Source: Chloroflexota bacterium
GTDB lineage: Bacteria > Chloroflexota > Chloroflexia > Chloroheliales > Chloroheliaceae
DNA length: 64,000 nucleotides
Assembly (NCBI GenBank): GCA_028287745.1
Contig: JAQBPB010000021.1
Location: 1-64,000, forward strand
Direction of reading: 5' to 3'
Shown here: positions 7,992 to 17,082 of the stretch, piece by piece
How the letters are laid out: each line of letters begins with the position of its first letter
Numbering within the stretch: the first letter of the stretch is position 1
Program-made: the position numbers and the translations under genes
The notes under the pieces: model-generated
Seen by the model: the letters and a program-made list of their open reading frames with translations, nothing else
The model's database searches: none
Told to the model about the DNA's origin: nothing

Positions 7992-8882
7992 TTGCCAGAA
8001 GGACCAAGCATCAAAAATATGGGCGACCGGTTACGAGCGGCCCTGGAGGGACAAACTATTAGCGGCGTCCGGTCGCGCTACAAAAAAGCCAGGCTGGAGA
8101 ACTGGCCGGAATACATCGAGGGTCAGACGGTCACAGCCGTCAGGACGCATGGGAAGAATCTCTTTATTGACCTCAGCAACGGCTATTCAATCTACAGCCA
8201 CATGCTCATGTGGGGAAGCTGGCATATTTACGAGCCGGGGCAAGCCTGGACCAAAAAAGACCGCCTGGCCCGGCTGGTGCTGGAAACGCCGGTTTCGGTG
8301 GCGGTCCTTTTTAACGCCCCGGTCTGCGAACTGCTTTCGCCGGGCCAACTGCCCCAGCATAAGACGGCTCAGATGGGGCCGGACCTGCTTTCGCCCACTT
8401 TCGAGGCAAACGAGGTGCGCTATAGACTGGATTTGCCGGAAAACCGTGAACGCGAATTGGGCGAAGCGATTATGGACCAGTTCATCGTGGCTGGTATTGG
8501 CAATATCTTAAAGTCGGAGATTCTGTTCCAGGCCGGGCTGCACCCGCAGCGCCCGGCGGGCAGCCTTAATCCGGCTGAATTTGACGACCTGCTGCGCTAC
8601 AGCCTGGAGTTAATCCAGCGCTCCTACGAACAGGACAGCTTCTTGCACGCTTTCCTACCGCCCGAACTTTTACCGGAAGAAGTTCACGGGAACACTTTAG
8701 GCTACGTTTACCGGCGCCGCACCAAACCCTGCTATGTTTGCGGTACGCCCATAAAGATGGTTCGCCAGGGACTCGGCCAGCGCATGACCTGGTTCTGCCC
8801 ACACTGCCAGCCGCTCGAAGGAATCGGCCTCCCGCTTGACCGCCGGTTAGCGATTCCCAACCCGGTTGAGCATCCGGCTTGA
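7992..8882 (+). CDS. Fpg/Nei family DNA glycosylase/AP lyase
   Basis: It removes oxidised bases and cleaves the abasic site. The start is a TTG at 7992 directly after GGGGAGGAA; it gives MPEGP, and removal of Met exposes the catalytic Pro next to Glu3, which the family requires. Starting at the upstream ATG (7944) would bury the proline. THGKNLFIDL provides the conserved Lys (about residue 55), GIGNILKSEILF is the helix-two-turn-helix, and CYVC ... CPHC near the C-terminus is the zinc finger. The PEGPSI motif and overall features look closer to Nei (endonuclease VIII) than MutM. Length is 296 residues. Confidence 0.85.
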   Translation: MPEGPSIKNMGDRLRAALEGQTISGVRSRYKKARLENWPEYIEGQTVTAVRTHGKNLFIDLSNGYSIYSHMLMWGSWHIYEPGQAWTKKDRLARLVLETPVSVAVLFNAPVCELLSPGQLPQHKTAQMGPDLLSPTFEANEVRYRLDLPENRERELGEAIMDQFIVAGIGNILKSEILFQAGLHPQRPAGSLNPAEFDDLLRYSLELIQRSYEQDSFLHAFLPPELLPEEVHGNTLGYVYRRRTKPCYVCGTPIKMVRQGLGQRMTWFCPHCQPLEGIGLPLDRRLAIPNPVEHPA

Positions 8883-9094
8883 GGCAATAAGTATTTACCG
8901 GCAGCTTTACATGGCCTGCCAGAATGAATATTTAAGTCAGTCAGAGAAGATAAAAACCGGGCTGAAAAGAGCAACCTGCTACTCTAATAGTTAGAAGGAA
9001 TAGGTAAGAGGTCCAAGGAAATCCCGAATAACCGCATTTAAGCCCTAAAACATCTTATTATTATTTTAGATTGCTAAATTTATAACAATTTATT

Positions 9095-9133
9095 TGAGCT
9101 CATAATCCAGTTATGACCTGGATTATGAGCTCA
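9095..9133. repeat. Perfect 16-bp inverted repeat between convergent genes
   Basis: Arms TGAGCTCATAATCCAG and CTGGATTATGAGCTCA surround a 7-base loop, 21 bases downstream of the minus-strand MFS gene. The surrounding sequence is AT-rich but lacks an uninterrupted T-run on either strand. Probably a terminator for the MFS gene. Confidence 0.5.
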
Positions 9134-9153
9134 CTAAGGCTTTAAAACAATCT

Positions 9154-10425
9154 TTAGTTCTGGGTACATTCAGAGTACTGGCCGGTAGAGGCTTCTTTAG
9201 CGGGGCGAGTGATCTGGCGCAGGCGCGGGGAGAGCAAACCCGTGACGCCCGCGAGTATACAGGCCAGGGCCGAGATTCCGATCACCAAGTTAGCGGTTAG
9301 AAATTGCAGCAATACGCTGCCCAGGAAAATTCCTAACGGACTACAGGTGCTTAACAGGGTGGAGCGTATGCCGAAGACCTGGCCTCGCAAGGGGGCCGGA
9401 GTCAGCCGCTGCAGCATGGTCGTCTCGATAGTCATATAAGGAGCCCAGGCGCACCCGGCCAGGAAGAAGAAAAACATTGCCAGGGGCAGACTGGTCAGCC
9501 AGACCAGCGGCATTAAAAACAGGCCCCAGGCCAGGGCCACCGTGGAAAATACCACGCCGGGCCGGGCATACCGGGCCAGGAAAGGTATAAAGATCAGGCC
9601 AACTACGGCTCCCGCCCCAAAAGACGACCACAACAAACCAAAACCCCCGGCATCCGTCCCAAGTTGCTGGCGCGTGAAAAGGGGTAAGGCCGGTTCCAGG
9701 GGCATATAGGCCAGGAAGAACACAAAAGATAAAGTTGTAATTATCCGCACTTCTTTTAGCTTGAAGAACACGCCAAAGCCGGACCAGTTAAAACCTTTAC
9801 TTTGTCGGGTACTTTCGCCGGTTTTACTACGTATAATATCGGGCAGCGAGAACAGCAGCAGCCCCATCACCAGGAAAGAAACGGCGTCAATCAGCAGGAC
9901 CGACGCCCCACCCAGGAGGCTTATTAAGAACCCGGCAGTGGCGGGTCCGGCCATAAAAGAAAACTGTTCCCCGGCCGATAACAGGCCGTTAGCCGACTCC
10001 AGTTCATCATTTGAAACCATTTCCGGCATTAATACCCGGACGCCTACATTGGTGGCCGGAGTAAGCATACCGGCCAGCACCGCCAGCAAATAAATCACCC
10101 ACAGCTCGAGTTTATCCAGCCAGTACAGGATGGGAATAGCCCCAATGATGATTGAGCGTAAAATATTATCGATTGCCATTACGTGACGGGGCTGGAAAAT
10201 ATCCAGCAAGCGCCCCAGAAAGGGACTGGTCAGGATGGCCGGAGTGCTGAAACATAAAAGGACGATTCCCAAAGCCGTGCCTGACCCGGTTATATCCAGC
10301 ACTAACCAGAGTAAAGCTATCATAGTAAACGCGTCGCCAAACCGCGAAATAATTAAACCCATCCACAGGCGGCGAAAGCGGTAATCACGCAGCGGTGTGC
10401 GATTCAGCTGTAGTGCCCTGAGCAA
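9154..10425 (-). CDS. Major facilitator superfamily exporter (MFS_3/EntS-like)
   Basis: A 423-residue inner-membrane transporter with about 12 hydrophobic segments. The N-terminal FRRLWMGLIISRFGDAFTMIALLWL and the loop motif GRLLDIFQPRHVM between helices 2 and 3 are typical of drug or siderophore exporters of the MFS_3 group. The proposed start is TTG at 10425, giving MLRALQLNRTPLRDYRFRRLW before helix 1; the upstream AAGAAG is a weak Shine-Dalgarno. The substrate cannot be inferred. It stands alone between convergent and divergent neighbours. Confidence 0.8.
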   Translation of the reverse strand: MLRALQLNRTPLRDYRFRRLWMGLIISRFGDAFTMIALLWLVLDITGSGTALGIVLLCFSTPAILTSPFLGRLLDIFQPRHVMAIDNILRSIIIGAIPILYWLDKLELWVIYLLAVLAGMLTPATNVGVRVLMPEMVSNDELESANGLLSAGEQFSFMAGPATAGFLISLLGGASVLLIDAVSFLVMGLLLFSLPDIIRSKTGESTRQSKGFNWSGFGVFFKLKEVRIITTLSFVFFLAYMPLEPALPLFTRQQLGTDAGGFGLLWSSFGAGAVVGLIFIPFLARYARPGVVFSTVALAWGLFLMPLVWLTSLPLAMFFFFLAGCAWAPYMTIETTMLQRLTPAPLRGQVFGIRSTLLSTCSPLGIFLGSVLLQFLTANLVIGISALACILAGVTGLLSPRLRQITRPAKEASTGQYSECTQN

Positions 10426-10814
10426 CTTTTTAATCTTCTTTCCGTATAAGACGAGTCCTTGGTAGTACGCCGCTTATGAGCATATTCGGACATTTAAGCC
10501 CATTTTAATGGTACGTTAAAGTATAAAGGAAACCGGTCCGATTATCACCTGTTCACAAGTACAGTAAATTCCCTGCACTTTAAAAAATTTGCTAGTATAA
10601 TAGGTACGAAACCGCTGCAAGCGTCCGGCCCGGTAAAACCGGATACCAGGATTCCAGGCAAGTTGCCCGGGCAATTCGGCCCGCAGGCATTTTATCCTGG
10701 TAGCGGTCTGCCTGAACATTCAAAAACCCAGCCGCCTGCGGCACCGGAAACCGGGCCAGAGCCAATTTGCAAACTGATAAAAATAAAGTTCCCCTGACCC
10801 AACATTCATAATTA
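10426..10814. other. Intergenic region between divergent MFS and GT9 genes
   Basis: No supported gene. A TATAAT at 10596-10601 (context GCTAGTATAATAGG) could be the -10 box for the GT9 gene, leaving a 5' leader of about 200 bases, but no good -35 box is visible. Short minus-strand ORFs here look random. Confidence 0.4.
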
Positions 10815-12569
10815 ATGAAAACTGCTCGAATTTTTGATTTTAAGCCGGAACGCCTGGCGCAAACCGAAACAGCCATGTGGCAAGCGTATTATGACCGCCA
10901 ACCGGCCAGGCTTTTTAACCTGAGCGTGCGGCTGTTACAGGAACAGCTGGGCTTTAGCAAAAGCCAGGCCCTTTTTAACGCCTACCGCCTGACCAGGGCT
11001 GCTTTTGCCTTCAAACGGGGCCGCACCCACCCGGAATACGAAAAGGCTTTACGCTGGTTGGTGCCCTTCTACCACGCGACTCACCGCCGGTTAAAAGCCC
11101 GCTGGAGTCCCCAGGCGGTCGCCGAAAGCGAACTGGAGTGGTGGATTATTCACCGGCACGATTTTGAACCGGGCCAGACTGCCAACCTGGAAAAAGCGCT
11201 GTCCAAACTTTGCGCGCAGCTCTACCAACTACCCGAAGCCGGTTTAACTGAGTACGCGCACTGGCGGGCCGAAGCAATGCTGCTGACCGACCAGGGCATC
11301 CGGGCCAGGGAAAGAGGGGAACCGGTTACGCCTGATTGGGCGGCCGTAGAGGCTTGCCTGGAAAAGTCTTACCGGGCTTTAAGCGACAGGCTGCACCACA
11401 ATAAGCCCGAAACTGCCGCGCCGGTGAAACGCATCCTGGCGGTAAAGCTGGCCGACCTGGGCGACGCTTTGCTGATTGTCCCGGCGTTACGGGCCCTGAA
11501 GCAAGCCTACCCGGCGGCCAAACTGGATGTCCTGACTACGGCTACCGGCCGGGGCGGTTTGGAGGGTTTACCCTATATAGATGAACTGCTAGTTTTCGAT
11601 AAGTACTTGTTTGATAATCCGCGCCAGGCGCTCAAGCCGCGTAACCTGAGCCAGGCAGTGCGTTTCATGGCCGGGCTGCGCTTCAAACATTACGACACCA
11701 TTATATTCTTCCACCATTTCAGCCTGAAATTTGGCATCTTGAAATTTAGCGCCCTGGCCCATGCAACCGGGGCCCCCCGGCGGGTCGGGCTGCATAACGG
11801 CGCACGGCTGGCTAATTTCCTGACCGTGCGCGTTACCGATAAAGGCTTTGGTGGGGCCGGTCTAACCGAACGGGCTTACTGGCAGCAATTGGTCCAGGCC
11901 CTGACCGAGCGCGCGCCGGGCCATGGCGGGCCTCTGACAGAATACGACACCAGCCCGGAAATCTTTCTCGGTACGGCTCCCCGAAACCGAGCGGCAGAAC
12001 TACTGGCCGAGGTGCGCGGCCCGGAACAGGCCCGGCCCCTGGTAGCGATTGGTGCGGGCGGCGGCGGTTATACTATCGCCCGGCGCTGGCCTGCCGTAAA
12101 TTATGCCCTGGTGGCGCGGGAACTGGTTAGAAAGAACGGGGCCAGGATTGTGCTGCTCGGTACGCCCGGTGAAGTTGAGCTGAACGAACAGATTAAACGG
12201 CTGGCCGGGGCAAGCGACTCTATAGTTAACCTGGCCGGGCGCACCAGCGAAAAAGAAGTAGCCGCGCTGCTGGCCGGGTGCGGCCTGTTTATCGGCAACG
12301 ATGGCGGTCTATCTCAACTGGCCGGGGTGGCTGGGATACCGGCAGTAGTGATTTTCGGCCCGACAAACGCCACCGCCTGGCAGCCTTTTGGCGTGGAAGA
12401 AGGCCGGGTTAGAATCGTCCAGGCGGAAATGGATCTACCCTGCCGCCCCTGCCTGTACCGGGGCAAAACCCTGGGAAGCCGGTTGGGCTGCGCCGCCCGG
12501 CCCTGCCTGACGACGATTACGCCCGGGCAGGTGCTTGAAACAATTGAAGCCTTAAATTTGTCCTATTAA
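10815..12569 (+). CDS. Family 9 glycosyltransferase (heptosyltransferase-like) with N-terminal helical extension
   Basis: Residues from about 204 to the end match ADP-heptose:LPS heptosyltransferase-like enzymes: KRILAVKLADLGDALLIVPALRAL at the start, IGNDGGLSQLAGVAGIPAVVIFGPT in the nucleotide-binding half, and a Cys-rich LPCRPC ... RPCLTTITPGQV tail usual in GT9. The first 190 residues form a separate, probably all-alpha domain (ETAMWQAYYDRQ, ALFNAYRLTRAAFAFKRG) that I do not recognise by name. At 584 residues it is about 230 longer than a stand-alone GT9. The acceptor is unknown, since Chloroflexota lack classical LPS. Confidence 0.8.
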   Translation: MKTARIFDFKPERLAQTETAMWQAYYDRQPARLFNLSVRLLQEQLGFSKSQALFNAYRLTRAAFAFKRGRTHPEYEKALRWLVPFYHATHRRLKARWSPQAVAESELEWWIIHRHDFEPGQTANLEKALSKLCAQLYQLPEAGLTEYAHWRAEAMLLTDQGIRARERGEPVTPDWAAVEACLEKSYRALSDRLHHNKPETAAPVKRILAVKLADLGDALLIVPALRALKQAYPAAKLDVLTTATGRGGLEGLPYIDELLVFDKYLFDNPRQALKPRNLSQAVRFMAGLRFKHYDTIIFFHHFSLKFGILKFSALAHATGAPRRVGLHNGARLANFLTVRVTDKGFGGAGLTERAYWQQLVQALTERAPGHGGPLTEYDTSPEIFLGTAPRNRAAELLAEVRGPEQARPLVAIGAGGGGYTIARRWPAVNYALVARELVRKNGARIVLLGTPGEVELNEQIKRLAGASDSIVNLAGRTSEKEVAALLAGCGLFIGNDGGLSQLAGVAGIPAVVIFGPTNATAWQPFGVEEGRVRIVQAEMDLPCRPCLYRGKTLGSRLGCAARPCLTTITPGQVLETIEALNLSY

Positions 12570-12671
12570 ATAGGGGAAATAGCCCGGACAAACGGGCCCT
12601 AAATTAAGGTAAGATAAATACGGATTAAAGCCAGTTAAAGCTGAAACATAATTCAAAACGGTACGTATAGA

Positions 12672-12707
12672 CTCATAACTTAAAACATGATAGGATAAAG
12701 TTATGAG
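12672..12707. repeat. 10-bp inverted repeat downstream of the GT9 gene
   Basis: CTCATAACTT and AAGTTATGAG flank 16 bases, about 100 bases after the GT9 stop. Outside the arms TACG occurs on both sides (12663, 12713), so a longer imperfect hairpin is possible. It shares the CTCATAA/TTATGAG core with the hairpin at 9095-9133. Confidence 0.45.
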
Positions 12708-12865
12708 GTGTAGTACGCTGGACTAGACCGTTTTTCAGCTTTGTCGGATCGGTTTCAAGCAAACGGCCTCATATTGGCCTGATAAAATTTGCAGGGACCT
12801 TTTAAACCGCAATCAATAAAGCATGAGACCGGCTGGCCCAAAGGCCGGCCCTTTAAGGAGGCAAT

Positions 12866-13549
12866 ATGGCAGGCATTCTCGATAGGATTTCTACAATTCT
12901 TCGCTCGAATATAAATTCCGCTCTTGACCGGGCCGAAGATCCGGAAAAAATGCTGGATCAAATTATTCGAGATATGAATGATGCAATTGAACAGGCTAAA
13001 GGCCAGGTCGCGACTGTAATCGCCCAGGAAAAACAACTTGAAGCCGAAAAAATTAACGCTGAACGGTCGTCCAAAGAATGGGAAGCTAAAGCGCAGCGCG
13101 CCGTAAAAGCCGGGCGTGATGACCTGGCAGTCGAATGTTTACGCCGTAAGAAAGATTTTGACGGTATCGCAGCGACTTATCAGCAGCAGTACGATTCACA
13201 GCACGGTATGGTAACCAAACTGCGCAGCCAGCTAGAGTTGCTTATGCGCAAGCGGGATGACGCAGTCCGTAACCGCGATGTGATGATTGCCCGGCACCGC
13301 CAGGCGATTGCCCAGAGCAATATTGCAAAACAATTAGCGTCAATGAATACCCTCGACACAAGCAGCGAAATTGGCCGCATGGACCGGCGCATTCGCGAGC
13401 AAGAAGCCCGCGCCGCTGCCCAGATGGAACTCAATACCGGTGGAGCATCCAGTATTGATGACCAGTTAATGCAATTAGAAGCCGGCGATACTATGGATGA
13501 CGAATTGTCAGCCTTGAAGTCTAAAATGGGCATGGGGGGCGCCCGGTAG
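12866..13549 (+). CDS. PspA/IM30 (Vipp1) family membrane-stress protein
   Basis: A 227-residue coiled-coil protein of the ESCRT-III-like PspA/Vipp1 family, which coats stressed membranes from the cytoplasmic side. The N-terminus (GILDRISTILRSNINSALDRAEDPEKMLDQIIRDM in outline) is the family amphipathic helix and first hairpin. Long Glu/Lys/Arg-rich helices follow to residue 190, and the C-terminus is Gly-rich. AAGGAGG sits 6 bases before the ATG, suggesting high expression. It is monocistronic, with its own terminator. No PspF or LiaRS-like regulator is visible nearby. Confidence 0.88.
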   Translation: MAGILDRISTILRSNINSALDRAEDPEKMLDQIIRDMNDAIEQAKGQVATVIAQEKQLEAEKINAERSSKEWEAKAQRAVKAGRDDLAVECLRRKKDFDGIAATYQQQYDSQHGMVTKLRSQLELLMRKRDDAVRNRDVMIARHRQAIAQSNIAKQLASMNTLDTSSEIGRMDRRIREQEARAAAQMELNTGGASSIDDQLMQLEAGDTMDDELSALKSKMGMGGAR

Positions 13550-13585
13550 TCTGTCTATCGGTGCCTGCAACTTCAAAGACGTTGT

Positions 13586-13623
13586 AAAAGCGGGTAAAGC
13601 CCTATAGGCTACCCGCTTTTATA
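13586..13623 (+). terminator. Intrinsic terminator of the PspA gene
   Basis: AAAAGCGGGT pairs with ACCCGCTTTT, with an inner AGCC/GGCT stem; a T-rich tail follows. It lies 36 bases past the stop. Confidence 0.85.
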
Positions 13624-13646
13624 TTTATGAGCCTGATCAGAAAATA

Positions 13647-14912
13647 ATGCCAGGGAAAATAGCGATTTTACATTATACTTGCCCGCCGGTGGTGGGTGGA
13701 GTAGAAGCAATAATGGCTGCTCATGCCAGGCTTTTTGCCGCCAGCGGTTACCAGGTTACCTTGTTTTCCGGGCGCGGCCCGGTGCCTCCTTCCGACCAGC
13801 CAAACATTGATACCTTTATCGAACCTTTAATAGATAGTAAAAACGAAGAACTCCTGGTGCTGAACCGGGAACTTGACCAGGGACAGCTTCCGGCCGGTTT
13901 TGAAGCCTTCAAGAACCAGATTGTTGAACACCTGGCCGGTAAGCTAAAGGGATATGACGCGTGCTTCGTCCATAACGCTTTTACCCTGCACAAAAACCTG
14001 CCCCTGACGGCCGCCCTGTTCGAGCTAGGCCGCCGCTTACCGCAAACAAAGTTTATCGCCTGGTGCCACGACCTGGCCTGGACCAACGAACTGTATGCCC
14101 CGGTGATGCATCCCGGCTACCCCTGGGACCTTTTGCGCACCCCGGCCCCGGAAGTTACTTACGTGGCGATTTCGCCCCAGCGGCAACTGGAAATCCTGGA
14201 ATCTTTCAGACCGGCACCCCCGGCCTCCGCAATTCCGGTCGTGCCGAACGGGCTGGCCTACGCCGACTTCTTGAAGTTAGGTTTGGAGGTACGCCAGGTG
14301 CTGGCCCTGACCGGCCTGGACGCAGCGCAGCGGCAGGGTGCATGGTTGTTACTCTTACCGGCCCGGTTGACCAGGCGCAAAAATGTCGAACTGGCAATCA
14401 AAGTGGCCGCCGCCCTCAAGCAAATGGAAAAAACGGTGCGCCTGATAGTGACCGGCCCGCCCGGCCCGCATAACCCTAAAAATGATGTATACGTCCGGGA
14501 ATTAATGGCCCTGCGCCAGGAACTGGCGGTCGAGCAAGAAGTTGTCTTTCTGATGGAAGCCTGGCAGGACGCCCAGGGACAACCCCGCATGCTGGCCGAT
14601 GAAACAATTGCCGACCTCTACCGGGTAGCCGATTTGCTGTTCTTCCCTTCGACCCAGGAAGGTTTCGGGCTGCCGATTATCGAGGCGGGCTTGAGCCGCT
14701 TACCAATTTTCAGTACCCGGTTGGCCCCTTTCCTGGAAATTGCCGGGGAAACCGTCGCTTATTTTGAACCTACCGACTCACCCGAGAAAATTGCCCGGTT
14801 AATTGTCGCTGAATTGGCAGCGGACCGGCAATTCCAACTGCGCCGCCAGGTATTGGAGATGTATACCTGGGAGAGCATTTTTGAAAATCTTATCCGGCCG
14901 CTGGCCGGTTAA
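13647..14912 (+). CDS. GT-B glycosyltransferase, family 4
   Basis: A retaining glycosyltransferase of 421 residues. The N-terminal ILHYTCPPVVGGVEAIMAAHARLF contains the acceptor-side GGVE loop. The C-terminal half has LLPARLTRRKNVELAI and PSTQEGFGLPIIEAG, the E-x7-E donor-phosphate motif of GT4. It starts 26 bases after the PspA terminator and precedes the GpgS fusion gene by 57 bases, so they may be co-transcribed. The sugar and acceptor are unknown. Confidence 0.85.
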   Translation: MPGKIAILHYTCPPVVGGVEAIMAAHARLFAASGYQVTLFSGRGPVPPSDQPNIDTFIEPLIDSKNEELLVLNRELDQGQLPAGFEAFKNQIVEHLAGKLKGYDACFVHNAFTLHKNLPLTAALFELGRRLPQTKFIAWCHDLAWTNELYAPVMHPGYPWDLLRTPAPEVTYVAISPQRQLEILESFRPAPPASAIPVVPNGLAYADFLKLGLEVRQVLALTGLDAAQRQGAWLLLLPARLTRRKNVELAIKVAAALKQMEKTVRLIVTGPPGPHNPKNDVYVRELMALRQELAVEQEVVFLMEAWQDAQGQPRMLADETIADLYRVADLLFFPSTQEGFGLPIIEAGLSRLPIFSTRLAPFLEIAGETVAYFEPTDSPEKIARLIVAELAADRQFQLRRQVLEMYTWESIFENLIRPLAG

Positions 14913-14969
14913 AAACCACTAGTATTTGGAAACCGCAATTTAGCATGACCTGGTTCCCAGGAGATAAAA

Positions 14970-17036
14970 ATGACCAATGAACTAAAGCATCCTTACCGGG
15001 TGCTGCTGGCCCTTGAAGAACGCACCGAGCAAAGTGATAGCCACCGGGCCGAAGTAACCCGCCTTATTCGGGTGGGGCGCTCCCTGGCCGGAGCCCAGAA
15101 CGCCGCCAGCTTAACCGTTTTGGGTTTAATCCCGGTGGGCGAAGGGCAATCCTTGAGCGAAGGAGCCATGCCCGCCCAGAGCCAGCGCACTTTACTAAGC
15201 CAGCTAGTCGCCGAAACCGAACTTCCGCAAGAAACCGGTAAATTAGAAGTTAAGACTTCGGTCAGAGTCTGCAATATCAAAGAATTAGGCCAGGAATTAA
15301 ACGATGCGCTGCTGGAAGGCCAAATTGATTTGCTGCTGCTGGAAGCGCGCTGGTTTGACGAACCCGGGCTCAGACAATCGGACAAGACCGGCGAACTGCA
15401 CGGCCCACTTGAAGAAATGATGCGCCGCCCCTTATGCGATCTCGCGATAATCGGGCCGGGGGTTGATATTGACCAGAGCAAGCGGATATTACTGGCGGCC
15501 AGGGGCGGACCTTTCTCCGAACTGGGCCTGAGTCTCGCCAGCGGCGTGGCCGAGCAGAGCCAGGGCGAAGTCACCGTTTTACATGTAGTCAGGCAGGACC
15601 TGGATGGCGATGGCCTGGATGACACGGTGGACGATTCGGGTTATGCCGAACTGGTGCGTGGCATGGGCAACCGGTCGCGGGTCCGGCGCCGCCAGGTAGT
15701 ATCTTCCAACCCCCAGGAAGCAATTGTGCGGGAAGCCCAGCAGGGCTATAACCTGGTGATCCTGGGCGCTTCAATGAGCGCTTCGATTAACATCGGCGCG
15801 ACCAGGGCCGAAGCCCTTTTGCAAAATCCCTTTGGGCCGGTCGCCCAGGCCGTTATGAACCAGGTCAGGCCAACCGGGTCGCCGGAACTGGCCGAACCAA
15901 TTCCCGAACAAGCGGAACCGAAAAGCGGGCCGGGCGTTATTATAGTAAGAACGGGCGCACCTCGCGATTTTTACTTTGCCCGGTTACAGCGGCGCAAGCA
16001 GGAAACCCAGGCCCGCCTGTCTATGGCTAACGAGGATTACATTTCCAAAGTAGTCGATAAGTGGTTCGCGGAAAATACCTTTGACGCTGATGAATACAGC
16101 GACATCGAGCGGTTAATTCACAGCAAAAAAAGCCAGGGATTGACCATCAGCCTGGGATTACCGGCCCTGAACGAAGAAAAAACTATCGGCGACGTTATAT
16201 CGGTAATTAAAAAAGAACTTTTTGATAAATACCCGCTGCTGGACGAGTTAGTGGTAATCGACAGCCAGAGTACTGACCGGACGGTGGAAATTGCCAGGGA
16301 GTTAGGCGTGCCGGTCCATGTCCACCAGGAAGTTTTGCCTTCGATACAGCCGCGCCGGGGTAAAGGTGAAGCTCTGTGGAAAAGCCTGTATGTCATGAAA
16401 AGCGATATAATTTGTTGGGTTGACACTGATATAATCAATATGAATCCGCGTTTTGTCTACGGGCTGGTCGGGCCGCTTCTGAAAGAACCCCGTATACAAT
16501 ATGTTAAGGGGTACTACCGGCGACCCATCCGGGTAGGTGATAACATTTATGAAACCGGCGGTGGTCGCGTTACCGAACTGACTATCCGGCCCCTGTTTAA
16601 CCTGTTCTTCCCGGAATTAAGCGGGATGATTCAGCCGCTAGCCGGGGAATACGCCGGTCGCCGGACCTGCCTGGAACAGCTACCCTTCTTTACGGGGTAT
16701 GGGGTGGAAACCGGACACCTGATTGATGTGCTGGAACGCTTTGGCTTAAATGCCCTGGGTCAGGTCAATTTAAGGGAGCGGCAGCACCGCAACCAGGAAC
16801 TGGGCGCGCTCAGTCAGATGGCTTTCGCTATTACCCAGGTAGTTATCAAACGGTTGGAAGAACGCGAGCGCTTGCGCCTGACTGAAGACGTTAACCGGAC
16901 CATGAAATTAATCAGCCTGGGAGAACAGGGTTTAAGGTTGAGTCTGCGGCATATCGAGGACAGGGAGCGCCCGCCGATGCTCGAAATTCCCGAATATCGC
17001 CAGAAAAACCGCCAGCGTCTGCTACGGTCCGAATAG
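14970..17036 (+). CDS. gpgS: Universal stress protein domains fused to glucosyl-3-phosphoglycerate synthase
   Basis: The C-terminal half (about residues 385-688) matches GpgS, family GT81, which makes glucosyl-3-phosphoglycerate, the precursor of the compatible solute glucosylglycerate and of methylglucose polysaccharides. Visible hallmarks are ISLGLPALNEEKTIG, DSQSTDRT, WVDTDI (the DxD metal site), GGGRVTELTIRPL and NLFFPELSG...QPLAGEYAGRR. The N-terminal 320 residues resemble two USP/Rossmann-like units (YRVLLALEERT, then SKRILLAARGGPFSELGLSLA and VILGASMSASI). Stand-alone GpgS is about 320 residues. AGGAGAT precedes the ATG. The cognate phosphatase GpgP is not in the window. Confidence 0.82.
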   Translation: MTNELKHPYRVLLALEERTEQSDSHRAEVTRLIRVGRSLAGAQNAASLTVLGLIPVGEGQSLSEGAMPAQSQRTLLSQLVAETELPQETGKLEVKTSVRVCNIKELGQELNDALLEGQIDLLLLEARWFDEPGLRQSDKTGELHGPLEEMMRRPLCDLAIIGPGVDIDQSKRILLAARGGPFSELGLSLASGVAEQSQGEVTVLHVVRQDLDGDGLDDTVDDSGYAELVRGMGNRSRVRRRQVVSSNPQEAIVREAQQGYNLVILGASMSASINIGATRAEALLQNPFGPVAQAVMNQVRPTGSPELAEPIPEQAEPKSGPGVIIVRTGAPRDFYFARLQRRKQETQARLSMANEDYISKVVDKWFAENTFDADEYSDIERLIHSKKSQGLTISLGLPALNEEKTIGDVISVIKKELFDKYPLLDELVVIDSQSTDRTVEIARELGVPVHVHQEVLPSIQPRRGKGEALWKSLYVMKSDIICWVDTDIINMNPRFVYGLVGPLLKEPRIQYVKGYYRRPIRVGDNIYETGGGRVTELTIRPLFNLFFPELSGMIQPLAGEYAGRRTCLEQLPFFTGYGVETGHLIDVLERFGLNALGQVNLRERQHRNQELGALSQMAFAITQVVIKRLEERERLRLTEDVNRTMKLISLGEQGLRLSLRHIEDRERPPMLEIPEYRQKNRQRLLRSE

Positions 17037-17082
17037 TTGTACTAAAATTACATAATACTTTTGAACTACTCAAGGAATATTA

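Noticed and set aside
10516..10719. 67-codon minus-strand ORF upstream of the GT9 gene
   Set aside because: No ribosome binding site, random-looking Arg/Cys/Thr composition, and it overlaps the likely promoter region.
14993..15625. 210-codon minus-strand ORF, Ser-rich
   Set aside because: Antisense shadow of the USP-GpgS gene.
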